DNA of 64,000 nucleotides from Parvimonas micra (GTDB lineage Bacteria; Bacillota; Clostridia; Tissierellales; Peptoniphilaceae): NCBI RefSeq assembly GCF_900637905.1, contig NZ_LR134472.1, positions 806,001 to 870,000 of the forward strand, read 5' to 3'. Shown piece by piece: positions 34,434 to 43,138 of this stretch (position 1 is its first letter; each line of letters starts with the position of its first letter). The notes under the pieces were generated by a model. It saw only the letters and a program-made list of their open reading frames with translations, ran no database searches and was not told where the DNA came from. The position numbers and the translations under genes were made by a program.

Positions 34434-35477
34434 ATGATTTATGTTGATATTGAAAAGAATTTCGGAAAATTTAATTTAAGAACAAAATTTGAATTTGACA
34501 ATGAAATAATGGGACTTTTGGGAGCATCAGGAAGTGGAAAAAGTCTTACTTTAAAATGTATTGCAGGAATTGAAAAACCCGATAAAGGAAGAATTGTATT
34601 AAATGATAGAGTTCTATTCGACTCTGAAAAAAAGATAAATATTTCTCCAAAGGATAGAAAAATAGGTTATTTATTTCAAGACAACGCCCTTTTTCCTAAT
34701 ATGAATGTCTATGAAAATATTAAAGTGGGTATAAGAGAAGGAGAAAATTTTGATAAATTAATTATGGAAAAACTTGAAGAAATGAGGATTTCCCATTTAA
34801 AAGATAAAAAAATAAATGAAATTTCCGGTGGAGAAAAACAGAGAGTTGCTCTTGCGAGATTACTTATAAACAAGCCGGAAATTATCCTTTTAGATGAGCC
34901 TTTTTCTGCATTGGACGACTATTTGAAATGGAAAATAGAATTGGAAGTTTCTGAAGTTTTAAGAAAATACAATATTCCTACAATTTTAGTTTCACATAGT
35001 AGGGAAGAAGTATATAGACTTTGCAATGAAATTTGTGTAATGTGCAAAGGGAAAAGCGAAGAGCTTATGCAAAAGAAAGAGCTTTTTAAAAATCCAAAAA
35101 CTTTTTCGTCCTGCCTTATTTCAGGTTGTAAAAACTTTTCTGAAATCGAAAAGATTTCAGAAAATAGACTTAGAGCAAAGGACTGGAATGTTGAGCTTGA
35201 AACTGCAGATACAATTTTAGAAAATCATAAAGTTTTAGGAGTTCGTGCGCATTTTATCGAATTTATAAAATCAGAAGAAAACTCATTTGAAGTTGAAATC
35301 GACAAGGTTATTGAGGATGTTTTTACTTTTATAATCCTAGTTCGTAAAAAAGGTGCAAGAAAATCCATAAGGGTTGAAGTAACTAAGGATGTTTGGAAAA
35401 AGGTTGAAAACGAAAAAAATCTTTTTATAACTTTAAAAAAAGAAGATTTAATTTTGCTGGAAGAGAAAAATAATTAA
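34434..35477 (+). CDS. modC: Molybdate ABC transporter ATP-binding protein ModC
   Basis: The protein has 347 residues. Walker A is GASGSGKSLT (about 30-39), signature ISGGEKQRVALAR, Walker B IILLDEPFSALDD and H-loop VSHSREE. The C-terminal about 100 residues form a regulatory/TOBE-like extension, here used once rather than as a clear double Mop domain. It energises molybdate uptake and follows modB by 20 bp. Confidence 0.9.
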   Translation: MIYVDIEKNFGKFNLRTKFEFDNEIMGLLGASGSGKSLTLKCIAGIEKPDKGRIVLNDRVLFDSEKKINISPKDRKIGYLFQDNALFPNMNVYENIKVGIREGENFDKLIMEKLEEMRISHLKDKKINEISGGEKQRVALARLLINKPEIILLDEPFSALDDYLKWKIELEVSEVLRKYNIPTILVSHSREEVYRLCNEICVMCKGKSEELMQKKELFKNPKTFSSCLISGCKNFSEIEKISENRLRAKDWNVELETADTILENHKVLGVRAHFIEFIKSEENSFEVEIDKVIEDVFTFIILVRKKGARKSIRVEVTKDVWKKVENEKNLFITLKKEDLILLEEKNN

Positions 35478-35499
35478 ATAAATCGAGATAGGAGATTAT

Positions 35500-36441
35500 A
35501 TGAAAGATAGATTTGGAAGAAATATCACCTACCTTAGAATTTCAGTTACTGATTTATGTAATTTAAGGTGCAAATACTGTATGCCCGAAAGTGGGGTTAA
35601 AAGTCTTTGTCACAGTGATATTCTATCCATTGAAGAAATTGTTGAGATAGTTAAAGTCGCATCTAAAAATGGAATAAAAAAAATTAGGTTGACAGGCGGG
35701 GAACCTTTGGTTCGTCGCGGTTTTATTAATTTGTGTAAACAGATTTCTAAGATTGATGAAATTGAAGATATTGCAATAACGACAAATGGAGTTTATCTAA
35801 AAGATATGGCAGATGAACTTTTTGAAAATAAAGTTAGAAGAATAAATTTCAGCCTTGACACTTTGATAAAAGAAAAGTACAATGATATAACAAGGAGAAA
35901 TGATTTTGATAAGACTATGGAAAGTCTTTTTTATGCAATAAAAAAGGGCTTTAAGGTCAAAATAAATGTTGTTCTAATCGGAGGCTTTAATGATGATGAA
36001 ATACATGACTTTGTAAATTTAGCAAATGATTATGATTTAGAAGTTCGTTTTATAGAGCTTATGCAAATTGGAGAAACGGCAAATTGGAGTAAGGATAAAT
36101 TTGTTTCAAATAAAATTGTTTTGGAAAAAGTTCCTGAATTGGAGTTTGACGGAGTTTCAGGAGTTGCAAAAATCTATAAAATAAAGGGACAAAAGGGGAG
36201 AATCGGACTTATAAGCCCGATAAGTTGTTCTTTCTGTGAAGACTGTAATCGTATAAGACTAACAAGTGACGGAAAATTAAAACCTTGCCTACATTCAAAA
36301 GATGAAATAAATCTTAAAGGCTTGAGTGGAGAAGAACTTGAAGAAGTCTTTAAGAGAGGAATTTTTGAAAAACCTGAAAAACATCATCTTGAAGACGGAA
36401 AAAGTGAAAGTGCAAGAGATATGAATAAAATCGGAGGTTAA
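35500..36441 (+). CDS. moaA: GTP 3',8-cyclase MoaA (molybdenum cofactor synthesis)
   Basis: The protein has 313 residues. It is a radical-SAM enzyme converting GTP to 3',8-cyclo-dihydro-GTP. The N-terminal Fe-S motif C20-x3-C24-x2-C27 (DLCNLRCKYC) is followed by the LTGGEPLVRRG SAM-binding loop. The second Fe-S cluster is provided by CSFCEDCNRIRLTSDGKLKPC-type cysteines near 246-265. The chain ends in Gly-Gly, the C-terminal motif needed for activity. It is co-transcribed with modABC and moaC. Confidence 0.95.
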   Translation: MKDRFGRNITYLRISVTDLCNLRCKYCMPESGVKSLCHSDILSIEEIVEIVKVASKNGIKKIRLTGGEPLVRRGFINLCKQISKIDEIEDIAITTNGVYLKDMADELFENKVRRINFSLDTLIKEKYNDITRRNDFDKTMESLFYAIKKGFKVKINVVLIGGFNDDEIHDFVNLANDYDLEVRFIELMQIGETANWSKDKFVSNKIVLEKVPELEFDGVSGVAKIYKIKGQKGRIGLISPISCSFCEDCNRIRLTSDGKLKPCLHSKDEINLKGLSGEELEEVFKRGIFEKPEKHHLEDGKSESARDMNKIGG

Positions 36442-36442
36442 A

Positions 36443-36928
36443 ATGGAAGAAAAAGTTTTAACTCATATTAATGATCAAGGCCGAGCGAAAATGGTCGATG
36501 TTGGAGAAAAAGAAAAGACTAAGAGAATAGCCAAGGCTTTTGCAAAAGTTAAATTAAATGAAGAAACTTTTAATATAGTTGTAAAGGGCAAAGCTAAAAA
36601 GGGTGATGTTCTAGCTGTTTCTCAAGTCGCAGGAATTATGGGAGCAAAAAAGACTTCTGATATAATTCCAATGTGCCACCCGATAAATTTAGTTGGTGTT
36701 GACATTGAATTTAATATGGATTATGAAAACTTTGAAATAGAAATAATTGCCACAACTAAATGTGTCGGGGAAACAGGGGTTGAAATGGAAGCACTATCAG
36801 CTGTTTCAATATCAGCTTTAACGATATATGATATGTGCAAGGCAATTCAAAGGGATATTGAAATAACGGATATTAAATTATTAGAAAAATCAGGTGGAAA
36901 AAGCGGAGATTTTGTGAGGGGTAAGTAA
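36443..36928 (+). CDS. moaC: Cyclic pyranopterin monophosphate synthase MoaC
   Basis: The protein has 161 residues. Hallmarks are KTSDIIPMCHPI and the later GETGVEMEAL...SISALTIYDMCKA, which form the active site. It converts the MoaA product to cyclic pyranopterin monophosphate. The gene starts one base after the moaA stop, with the GGAGG inside moaA, and overlaps the next gene by one base. MoaD/E, MogA and MoeA are not in this window. Confidence 0.95.
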   Translation: MEEKVLTHINDQGRAKMVDVGEKEKTKRIAKAFAKVKLNEETFNIVVKGKAKKGDVLAVSQVAGIMGAKKTSDIIPMCHPINLVGVDIEFNMDYENFEIEIIATTKCVGETGVEMEALSAVSISALTIYDMCKAIQRDIEITDIKLLEKSGGKSGDFVRGK

Positions 36929-37359
36929 TGAAAGTTTTAGCAGTAAGTATAAGTGAAAGAAAGGGAATAAAAAAACATCCCGTAGAGTACATAGAATTAA
37001 TTGAAGATTACGGAATAGATGGCGATGCTCACGCCGGGAAATGGCATAGACAAGTAAGTTTGCTTGGAGTTGAAAGTATGGAAGCTATGAAAGAAAAACT
37101 TCCTACACTTTCAGCAGGAGATTTTGCAGAAAATATCTTAACTGAAGGAATTGTCCTTTACAAATTGCCGATAGGGACAATCTTAAAAGTAGGAGAATGT
37201 ACACTTGAAGTTACACAAATAGGAAAAGAATGTCATCTAGGCTGTGAAATCAGACATATTGTTGGCGACTGTGTAATGCCAAGAGAGGGAATCTTCACAA
37301 AAGTAATAAAAGGCGGAAAGATAAAAGCAGACGATAAAATTGAAATCGTAGAGAAATAA
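36928..37359 (+). CDS. MOSC domain protein
   Basis: The protein has 143 residues and is a stand-alone MOSC domain. It shows DAHAGKWHRQVSLLG near the N-terminus, then GDFAENILTEGIVL, LKVGECTLEVTQIGKECH and the conserved Cys (C102 region) expected to bind sulfur or cofactor. MOSC proteins deliver or modify sulfur on the molybdenum cofactor. Its position after moaC, sharing one base, supports a cofactor role. Confidence 0.85.
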   Translation: MKVLAVSISERKGIKKHPVEYIELIEDYGIDGDAHAGKWHRQVSLLGVESMEAMKEKLPTLSAGDFAENILTEGIVLYKLPIGTILKVGECTLEVTQIGKECHLGCEIRHIVGDCVMPREGIFTKVIKGGKIKADDKIEIVEK

Positions 37360-37412
37360 ATAAAAAAATTAATATACTAATATATAATTTTTAACAAAAT
37401 ATTTTTAATTTT

Positions 37413-37455
37413 AAAAACCCCATTAGATATATTACATATTTAATGGGGCTTTTGT
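37413..37455. terminator. Bidirectional terminator between the Moco operon and the ABC exporter gene
   Basis: AAAAACCCCATTA pairs with TAATGGGGC-TTTT (arms CCCCATTA 37418-37425 and TAATGGGG 37441-37448). Flanking A- and T-runs allow use in both directions. Confidence 0.8.
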
Positions 37456-37486
37456 TTTATTGCGATTTTTAACGAATGTCTTTTTA

Positions 37487-39094
37487 TTATAGTATTATTG
37501 AATTTTCTATATTTTGAATTATTTTTTTATCATGAGATATTATTATAATTATTTTATCCTTAGATTTTAAATAATTCAAGTATTCCAAAAATGGTTCTAT
37601 CAAATTAGAGTTCAGATTGGAAGTAGGTTCATCAAAAATATAAATATCAGAATTTTTTAAAACTGTAGTTAATAGAGATACAAGTTGTTTTTCTCCTCCG
37701 GATAAATTAGGGAGATTCTTTTTTAAAATATCATTCAGATTTAAAAATTCTGAAAAAAATAGATTTTTAAATAAATAATTTTCATTAATATCAGATATGT
37801 TAATATCATTAGATTCTTTTAAAAAATCTTCAACAGTTATCATTCTAAAAAATTCCTTTTGTGGCATATAAGAAATACAATTTTTTCTTATATCATACAT
37901 ATCTAATTTTTCTATCTCATTATCTTCGAGCTTTATGGTTCCTTTTTTATTTAATTTGTTTATACCGATTAAAGCATTTACCAAAGTACTCTTACCACAT
38001 CCGTTTTTTCCAATTAAACAGTAAATATTATTTTTTTCAAATGTAAGATTTAATTCATTTTTATATAAATTCTTATCATTAAATGTATAATTGAAATTTA
38101 TAGCTTCTATTCTTGTTATATTTTCTAAGGTAGTTACTCCATTTTTTTCTTTTTCAAAATTTTTAATTTCTATAAGTCTTTCTAGAGAACCATTTGCTAC
38201 TTGATATTCTTGACCTATGTTGAAAAAATATTTTATTATATTTAAAATCATAGAAAAATATACAGATATTATAGTAAATTCACCTATTGTAATTTTTTTA
38301 TTTATGACATAAGTACCGCCCAATATAAAAATAAATATAGAAAATATCAAACTTATAAATTCATCAATTGACGAAAAAGCAAATGAAATTTTTCCGAATC
38401 TTAAAATTTTATATATTAAATTATCGTATTCAGAATGTAGAAAGTTTGAAGCTTTTTCATATTCTGATCGTATTCTAATTTCTCTATTTCTTAAGAATAC
38501 TTCATTTAAGTTATTAAAAAATGAATTGGACTGTTCCAACATATCTTTATTTACTTTGAACATAGGGTTCTTAATTATAGTATAGATAATAAAATATATA
38601 AACGAAAAGACAAAGACAGAATACATAACAATAACATTAACTCTTGACAGAATATATATTATAAAAATGAAGGATATTATATTAAATATGAAATAACACA
38701 CATTTTCAATCCAAAAAGTTACTACGGCATCTGAATCTTCTTTAATTCTTTCATTAAGATATGTAGGATTAAAAGATTCAAATTTCTCTATAAAAATTTT
38801 ATTTACATGTTCAATAATTGATAAATTTACCAAAAAAGAAATATCAGATTTTGTTTTTAAGGATAACATCTTATAAGTATAGCTAAAAATTATATCCATA
38901 ATCCCTATAAAAGATAGTATATAAACAAAACTCAAAATTTCTTTTATACTACTCGCATTTATAAGAACATCCAAAAATTTTCCATTTAAAAAAGGAAAAA
39001 GCAAATTTAAAATAATATAAATTCCTTGAATAAAAAATAAAATTGATAGTTGTAATTTTTTCTTGGATAAAAACTTTTTTAAAAATTTTGTCAT
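37487..39094 (-). CDS. ABC exporter (fused permease/ATPase) of the TOMM cluster
   Basis: The protein has 535 residues. Five to six transmembrane helices (about 15-300) are followed by an ATPase domain with Walker A GKNGCGKST (about 365), a signature NLSGGEKQ and IYIFDEPTSN. There is no N-terminal C39 peptidase domain, so it cannot itself cut a double-glycine leader. It is divergent from the first precursor gene, separated by about 320 bp of very AT-rich DNA. Export of the modified peptide is the likely job; immunity is possible. Confidence 0.8.
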   Translation of the reverse strand: MTKFLKKFLSKKKLQLSILFFIQGIYIILNLLFPFLNGKFLDVLINASSIKEILSFVYILSFIGIMDIIFSYTYKMLSLKTKSDISFLVNLSIIEHVNKIFIEKFESFNPTYLNERIKEDSDAVVTFWIENVCYFIFNIISFIFIIYILSRVNVIVMYSVFVFSFIYFIIYTIIKNPMFKVNKDMLEQSNSFFNNLNEVFLRNREIRIRSEYEKASNFLHSEYDNLIYKILRFGKISFAFSSIDEFISLIFSIFIFILGGTYVINKKITIGEFTIISVYFSMILNIIKYFFNIGQEYQVANGSLERLIEIKNFEKEKNGVTTLENITRIEAINFNYTFNDKNLYKNELNLTFEKNNIYCLIGKNGCGKSTLVNALIGINKLNKKGTIKLEDNEIEKLDMYDIRKNCISYMPQKEFFRMITVEDFLKESNDINISDINENYLFKNLFFSEFLNLNDILKKNLPNLSGGEKQLVSLLTTVLKNSDIYIFDEPTSNLNSNLIEPFLEYLNYLKSKDKIIIIISHDKKIIQNIENSIIL

Positions 39095-39326
39095 TATAAG
39101 TATTCTCCTTCAATTTTTATAATTATTGTAAAAAATTTTTAAAAAAATGTCAATACAAAACCAAACAATTCAAGAAAAAGTTTTTTTATAAAAATATTTT
39201 TTACAAAAAAATATTTAAAATAGAAAAAATTAATATTTTTATTAAAAAAATATGCTAAAATTTCAGGTTTATTAAAACTGAATATTACTTTTTTTAAAAA
39301 TAATTAATAATTTTATATAAAAACTG

Positions 39327-39355
39327 TTGACAATTACGTTTTCATATGATACTAT
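39327..39355 (+). promoter_or_regulatory. Promoter of precursor peptide gene 1
   Basis: TTGACA (39327-39332), a 17-bp spacer and TACTAT (39350-39355) lie in an AT-rich 324-bp divergent intergenic region. A TGACGTCA palindrome lies just downstream (39373-39380) and could bind a regulator. Confidence 0.65.
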
Positions 39356-39418
39356 CTAACTAACAGATACGTTGACGTCAAAAATAATCTGTAATAAAAT
39401 CTAAAAGGAGTGATTAAT

Positions 39419-39652
39419 ATGCCAAAACCTGGAGGACCTGGTAAAACAACTTCATTTTTTAATCCTAAGAAAATAGGATTAACAGACAAAAACGATAAAA
39501 ATAAGTTTGGGACAAGCTCATCAAATGGGAAAAGAAAAGGACTTAATGGTGTAAAACCAGCAGGTAATGGGGATTATCCTGATCCACCTTGTTCATGGTG
39601 CTGTATAGGTCCTGGAGCAGCTGACTTAAATAGCGAAAATATAGAATTATAA
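39419..39652 (+). CDS. Precursor peptide 1 of the linear azole-type (TOMM) cluster
   Basis: The peptide has 77 residues; ATG 39419 sits 8 bp after AAAAGGAG. The Gly/Lys/Asn-rich N-terminal part has no hydrophobic signal. The C-terminal core has Cys58, Cys61 and Cys62 in PPCSWCCIGPGAADL and then a short tail NSENIEL. A paralogue at 40675 shares the N-terminal pattern, the CS(W/F)C start of the core and the N-I-E-x-L-type tail. Being next to YcaO, E1-like and SagB-like genes, these cysteines are the expected sites of thiazoline/thiazole formation. The cleavage site is unknown. Confidence 0.8.
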   Translation: MPKPGGPGKTTSFFNPKKIGLTDKNDKNKFGTSSSNGKRKGLNGVKPAGNGDYPDPPCSWCCIGPGAADLNSENIEL

Positions 39653-39658
39653 TCTAGT

Positions 39659-39690
39659 CTAAAATGTATGGGTTTTCCATACATTTTTAG
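39659..39690 (+). terminator. Hairpin between precursor 1 and the first CPBP gene
   Basis: AAAATGTATGG (39661-39671) pairs with CCATACATTTT, with an A-tract before and T5 in the 3' arm. It could be a leaky terminator that keeps precursor mRNA more abundant than the downstream gene. Confidence 0.6.
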
Positions 39691-39708
39691 ATATATAGGG
39701 AGAAAACA

Positions 39709-40428
39709 ATGAAAGCAATGATAGATGCTAAAAACTTTAAAAAGTGGATATTACCGATTTTAATGTTTATTTTTTGTGAATTTATTTTTAAAAGAAAAAT
39801 TTTACCTATTTTTAGAAAGTTCGTATTGACTGGAGATTATTTTTTTGATGGTATTTTATTTGATGGATTAGGGTATATTTTTATAATTTTATCTGTATTG
39901 TTAATATCTAAGTATGTATATAATGGAAAATTTAATTCAATAGATGCTTCTTCAAAAAAAGGATTAAAAGAGAGCTTTTTATTTTCTGTTGTAATCTTGA
40001 TTTTAACTGTAATATTTTTATTTATGCTCAAGAATTTTTTAACAAACATTTTAGGCATAGTTAGAAAAAGTAAAAATACCATGTTTACTGTATATTTGTT
40101 GAAAAAAACCTTATTTTCTGTATTTGTCATAGTATTTACAGGACCTATGTTTGAGGAAATAGTATATAGAAAAATCTTATTTGGATATTTATATGATTTA
40201 CATTCGGGATGCAATAAATATGCAAGATTTATAACGTCTGCACTTGTGTCATCAATAATTTTTGGGGCAACACATGATGGAGTTTTTCATCCTGCTATGA
40301 TTACATATGTAGTATATGGAGTGGTTTTTTCTAGTGTATATTTTTATACAAAAAGAATTTCTGCATCTATGACGGTGCATGTTTTAAATAATTTGTTTTT
40401 AGCAATGATGGATATTTTTGGAATTTAA
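39709..40428 (+). CDS. CPBP-family intramembrane protease 1
   Basis: The protein has 239 residues with about six to seven membrane helices. All CPBP (Abi/Rce1-like) motifs are present: E149-E150-x3-R154 (EEIVYRK), F-x3-H189 (FGATHD) and H224-x3-N (HVLNN). In streptolysin-like clusters the homologous SagE is linked to leader processing or immunity. The gene sits directly after precursor 1, and a similar protease follows precursor 2, so each may belong to its precursor. ATG 39709 has AGGGAG upstream. Confidence 0.85.
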   Translation: MKAMIDAKNFKKWILPILMFIFCEFIFKRKILPIFRKFVLTGDYFFDGILFDGLGYIFIILSVLLISKYVYNGKFNSIDASSKKGLKESFLFSVVILILTVIFLFMLKNFLTNILGIVRKSKNTMFTVYLLKKTLFSVFVIVFTGPMFEEIVYRKILFGYLYDLHSGCNKYARFITSALVSSIIFGATHDGVFHPAMITYVVYGVVFSSVYFYTKRISASMTVHVLNNLFLAMMDIFGI

Positions 40429-40674
40429 TTATAATATTTTTTTAGAAAAATATAAATAATATAAAAACTAAAATCTTATAAAGTGTGAATATTATATTAA
40501 AATAATAATGAAAAATATATGATGATAATTTGTTGATATATAATTTTGAATAATATTGTTCATATTATATCAATTTTAAAGGTTGTTATTTTTGTTGTAT
40601 TTTTTAAATTTGTTACATTTTTAGAAAATCAACATTTAATATAAACATTTAACATAAAAAAGGAGGAATAAAAA
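40429..40674. other. AT-rich intergenic region before precursor 2
   Basis: About 245 bp, nearly all A/T, with long T-runs. It probably holds a promoter for the second precursor, but no -35/-10 pair stands out clearly enough to place. Confidence 0.35.
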
Positions 40675-40923
40675 ATGGCAAATGGACCGGGAAATTCAAG
40701 TAAAGCACCAAGCACAATAAAAGATCCTAAAGATGTTTTAACAAAATCAAATAAGGAGAAACACTTAGGAGTATCTTCAAAGGCTCAATATTCTGGAAAA
40801 GATAGGTTTGGTGGAGCAAATACAAATAGTCACAAAAGACCTTTTTGTTCGTTTTGTGTATTATGTTGTATGAATTGCACAGGAACATCAAACATAGAGA
40901 TAAATGAAGAAGTAATTTTATAA
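40675..40923 (+). CDS. Precursor peptide 2 of the linear azole-type (TOMM) cluster
   Basis: The peptide has 82 residues; ATG 40675 follows AAAGGAGG. It is paralogous to precursor 1: Gly-Pro-Gly near the N-terminus, a (N/D)PK(K/D) then LTxxNKxK and G-x-SS pattern in the leader, then a core with Cys58, 61, 64, 65 and 68 (CSFCVLCCMNCTGTS) and the tail NIEINEEVIL. There are five cysteines against three in precursor 1. No signal peptide is present. It is the likely second substrate of the YcaO machinery, giving either two products or a two-component peptide. Confidence 0.82.
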   Translation: MANGPGNSSKAPSTIKDPKDVLTKSNKEKHLGVSSKAQYSGKDRFGGANTNSHKRPFCSFCVLCCMNCTGTSNIEINEEVIL

Positions 40924-40959
40924 GATATGCTGTGGATATCTACAGCATATCTTATAAAA
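40916..40959 (+). terminator. Long perfect hairpin at the end of precursor 2
   Basis: TTTTATAAGATATGCTGT (40916-40933) pairs perfectly with ACAGCATATCTTATAAAA (40942-40959), loop 8 nt. It contains the stop codon. There is no downstream U-tract on the plus strand, so it may stabilise or punctuate mRNA instead of terminating fully. Confidence 0.65.
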
Positions 40960-41001
40960 ACAAATTAAATATAGTAAATAATAATTTTCAAGGAGAAAGT
41001 T

Positions 41002-41733
41002 ATGATATCTAATGAAAATTCTAAAAAACTTGCAGTACCTGTTTTAATGTTTGTTTTTTGTGAATTCATTTATAGACAACATATAGTGAAATATATATTT
41101 TCTAAGAATTTTTTAGTTGTTAGTCTTTTTGGAAATTCTATTTTGGATAAGAATATTTCCTTTGGAATATTAAATTTTGCTATTGCGGTGGTTGTTTTAT
41201 TGATTTCTAAATATATTTTTAAAGAAAAATTAACTTCAATAGATAGTTCTGATAAAATTAGTTTTAAAAAATCTACTATAATAACATTCTTAATTTTAAT
41301 TTTATCAATGATTGTATATTACTTACTAACTTATATTATATATGATGTTTTTGGAACGTCAGTTAATAGTTTGACTGCTATTTATGTTACAGAAATATAT
41401 ATGCAAAATAAATATGTTTATGTCGTTTTTGTATTTTTTACAGTTTTTTTTGAAGAAGTTGTATATAGAAAATTATTATTTGGATATTTATATGATTTAT
41501 ATTCAGGATGCAATAGATGTGTCAGGTTTATTACATCTTTGTTAGTTTCAGCAATTATTTTTGGGGCAATCCATGATGGAGCACTTAGTTCTGGAATGAT
41601 TTATTACGTCATAGCTGGGATAAGTTTTACTGTTGTTTATTATTATACAAAAAGAATTTCAGCTGCTATAGCTATACATTTCTTATATGATGTATGTTTA
41701 GAGTCAATTATGATGTACATTTACAGTCAATGA
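41002..41733 (+). CDS. CPBP-family intramembrane protease 2
   Basis: The protein has 243 residues and is a clear paralogue of the 39709 protein (shared FGYLYDLYSGCN and YYTKRISAA segments). Motifs are E151-E152-x3-R156 (EEVVYRK), F-x3-H (FGAIHD) and HFLYD, where Asp stands in place of the usual Asn. It has six to seven membrane helices. It follows precursor 2 as copy 1 follows precursor 1. Candidate roles are leader peptidase or immunity protein. Confidence 0.83.
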   Translation: MISNENSKKLAVPVLMFVFCEFIYRQHIVKYIFSKNFLVVSLFGNSILDKNISFGILNFAIAVVVLLISKYIFKEKLTSIDSSDKISFKKSTIITFLILILSMIVYYLLTYIIYDVFGTSVNSLTAIYVTEIYMQNKYVYVVFVFFTVFFEEVVYRKLLFGYLYDLYSGCNRCVRFITSLLVSAIIFGAIHDGALSSGMIYYVIAGISFTVVYYYTKRISAAIAIHFLYDVCLESIMMYIYSQ

Positions 41734-41760
41734 TTAAATTTTAAATTTTAGGAGGAGTAT

Positions 41761-42570
41761 ATGTTTCATATTAATCAATTTATTATTAGCAAAAGTGATT
41801 TAGGCGCTATAGTTCAAAATTCTTTTGGAATTACAATTATAGAAGAAAAGAAATTGATGGATTTTTTGTTTTACTTAGATAAAAATGGGAAAAACAATTT
41901 TTTTGATGAGGATTTAGAGTTATTTTTTGAAAGAGAAGAATTTGAAGATGTAATAAATTTTCTTTTGGAATCATCTATAATATATGAAAAAAAAGAGATA
42001 GAAGGAAATTTTAATAATATAGGAATTTATTCTAATAATCAAAATTTTAAAGATTGTTTTGAATTTGTTGAAGATGATAGATTTAAATTTGTAAATGATT
42101 ATACGAAGTTTGGTGATTATGATTTAATGGTATTATTTTTCAATCCGTTTTCTTTAGTTAAGTATAATCAATTAGCTGATTATATTTCGGAGAATAATAT
42201 ACCTTGTATTTTCTCATTTTTTTATGATTCGAAATTTTATATAACTAATTTATATAGAAAAGAGTGGTATTCACCATGTCCTAAGTGTTTTTTCTATAAT
42301 CTGGAAGCATCAATAAGATCTTATGGAAAAGTAATGGATGAAATTTCTTTTCAAACTATTGTTGATATGATTTATGCACAAAACCCATTATTTGAAGTGG
42401 AAGCAAAATTAAATAAGAAAGAAATATTTTTTCTAGTGACTGAAATTTTAAAAATGATTTCTCAAAATGTTAATATATCAGGGAAAAAAGTTGTTGAAGT
42501 TGACTTGAATGGTAATGTATCATATGATGTTCCTGTTCATTTTGAATTGTGCGATTGTTTTGAAAAGTAG
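41761..42570 (+). CDS. E1/ThiF-like partner protein of the cyclodehydratase, copy 1 (Cys-rich)
   Basis: The protein has 269 residues. Residues 1-85 look like a winged-helix leader-binding (RRE-type) domain (MDFLFYLDKN ... FEDVINFLLESSIIYEKK). Residues 90-260 resemble the ThiF/E1-like fold of ocin-ThiF or C-proteins that partner YcaO. C173-P-K-C176 and C264-x-C266 are candidate zinc ligands, as in this family. It is expected to capture the precursor leader and present the core to YcaO. The assignment rests on fold pattern and neighbourhood; sequence similarity to named members is low. Confidence 0.7.
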   Translation: MFHINQFIISKSDLGAIVQNSFGITIIEEKKLMDFLFYLDKNGKNNFFDEDLELFFEREEFEDVINFLLESSIIYEKKEIEGNFNNIGIYSNNQNFKDCFEFVEDDRFKFVNDYTKFGDYDLMVLFFNPFSLVKYNQLADYISENNIPCIFSFFYDSKFYITNLYRKEWYSPCPKCFFYNLEASIRSYGKVMDEISFQTIVDMIYAQNPLFEVEAKLNKKEIFFLVTEILKMISQNVNISGKKVVEVDLNGNVSYDVPVHFELCDCFEK

Positions 42571-42577
42571 GTGGATT

Positions 42578-43135
42578 ATGTCTAAGAATTTAATAAAAAA
42601 AGTTCATCAATCTTTTAATTTTATAGGTGATAATAATATAGAAGAAAATCTTGAATCTTATAAATCTTATATGAAATATACTACTAGAGAGATGGCATTC
42701 TCTAAATTTTGTGTGAAAAAAATACCTTTTAAGGATATTTTAAATTTTATTAAAGATATTTCGGATAAATATCCGTATTTGATTTTATCTTTTGTTGAAG
42801 TAAAATCAGAAGAAAAAATCTTAAAACATACTTTTTGGAACGGAGAGTATTTGTTTGATGAAATAAAAGATTATAAGCTCTTTAGAAATTTAAAATTACC
42901 TTTAGGAAATTATTTTTCAATATTTTTTGATATTTTCGCTGTAGATTATTTAGGGGACTTTATTTATTTTCATTCTATAAAAGAGTCTGGAAAGATATTG
43001 AAGAATATTGAGAATTTCACTTCTGAAGATGTTGAGTTTAAAGAAGTTTTTAAAAATGGAAATTTGATAACAAGATGTTTAAATTACAATATTTCAGAAG
43101 TTTTACATATTTTAACTTGTAAAATAGAGGTTTAA
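42578..43135 (+). CDS. Unrecognised cluster protein, 185 aa
   Basis: The start ATG 42578 follows AGGTGG; the longer frame from 42509 lies within the previous gene. It has alternating alpha/beta-like segments, no membrane helix, no signal peptide and many aromatics. A stretch YTTREMAFSKFCVKKIPFKD followed by ILNFIKDI has a faint likeness to the start of SagB-type nitroreductases, but the flavin-binding motifs are missing. It sits between the E1-like gene and the first YcaO gene and ends 3 bp before it. It could be a degenerate dehydrogenase or a scaffold subunit. I do not assign a function. Confidence 0.6.
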   Translation: MSKNLIKKVHQSFNFIGDNNIEENLESYKSYMKYTTREMAFSKFCVKKIPFKDILNFIKDISDKYPYLILSFVEVKSEEKILKHTFWNGEYLFDEIKDYKLFRNLKLPLGNYFSIFFDIFAVDYLGDFIYFHSIKESGKILKNIENFTSEDVEFKEVFKNGNLITRCLNYNISEVLHILTCKIEV

Positions 43136-43138
43136 TTT

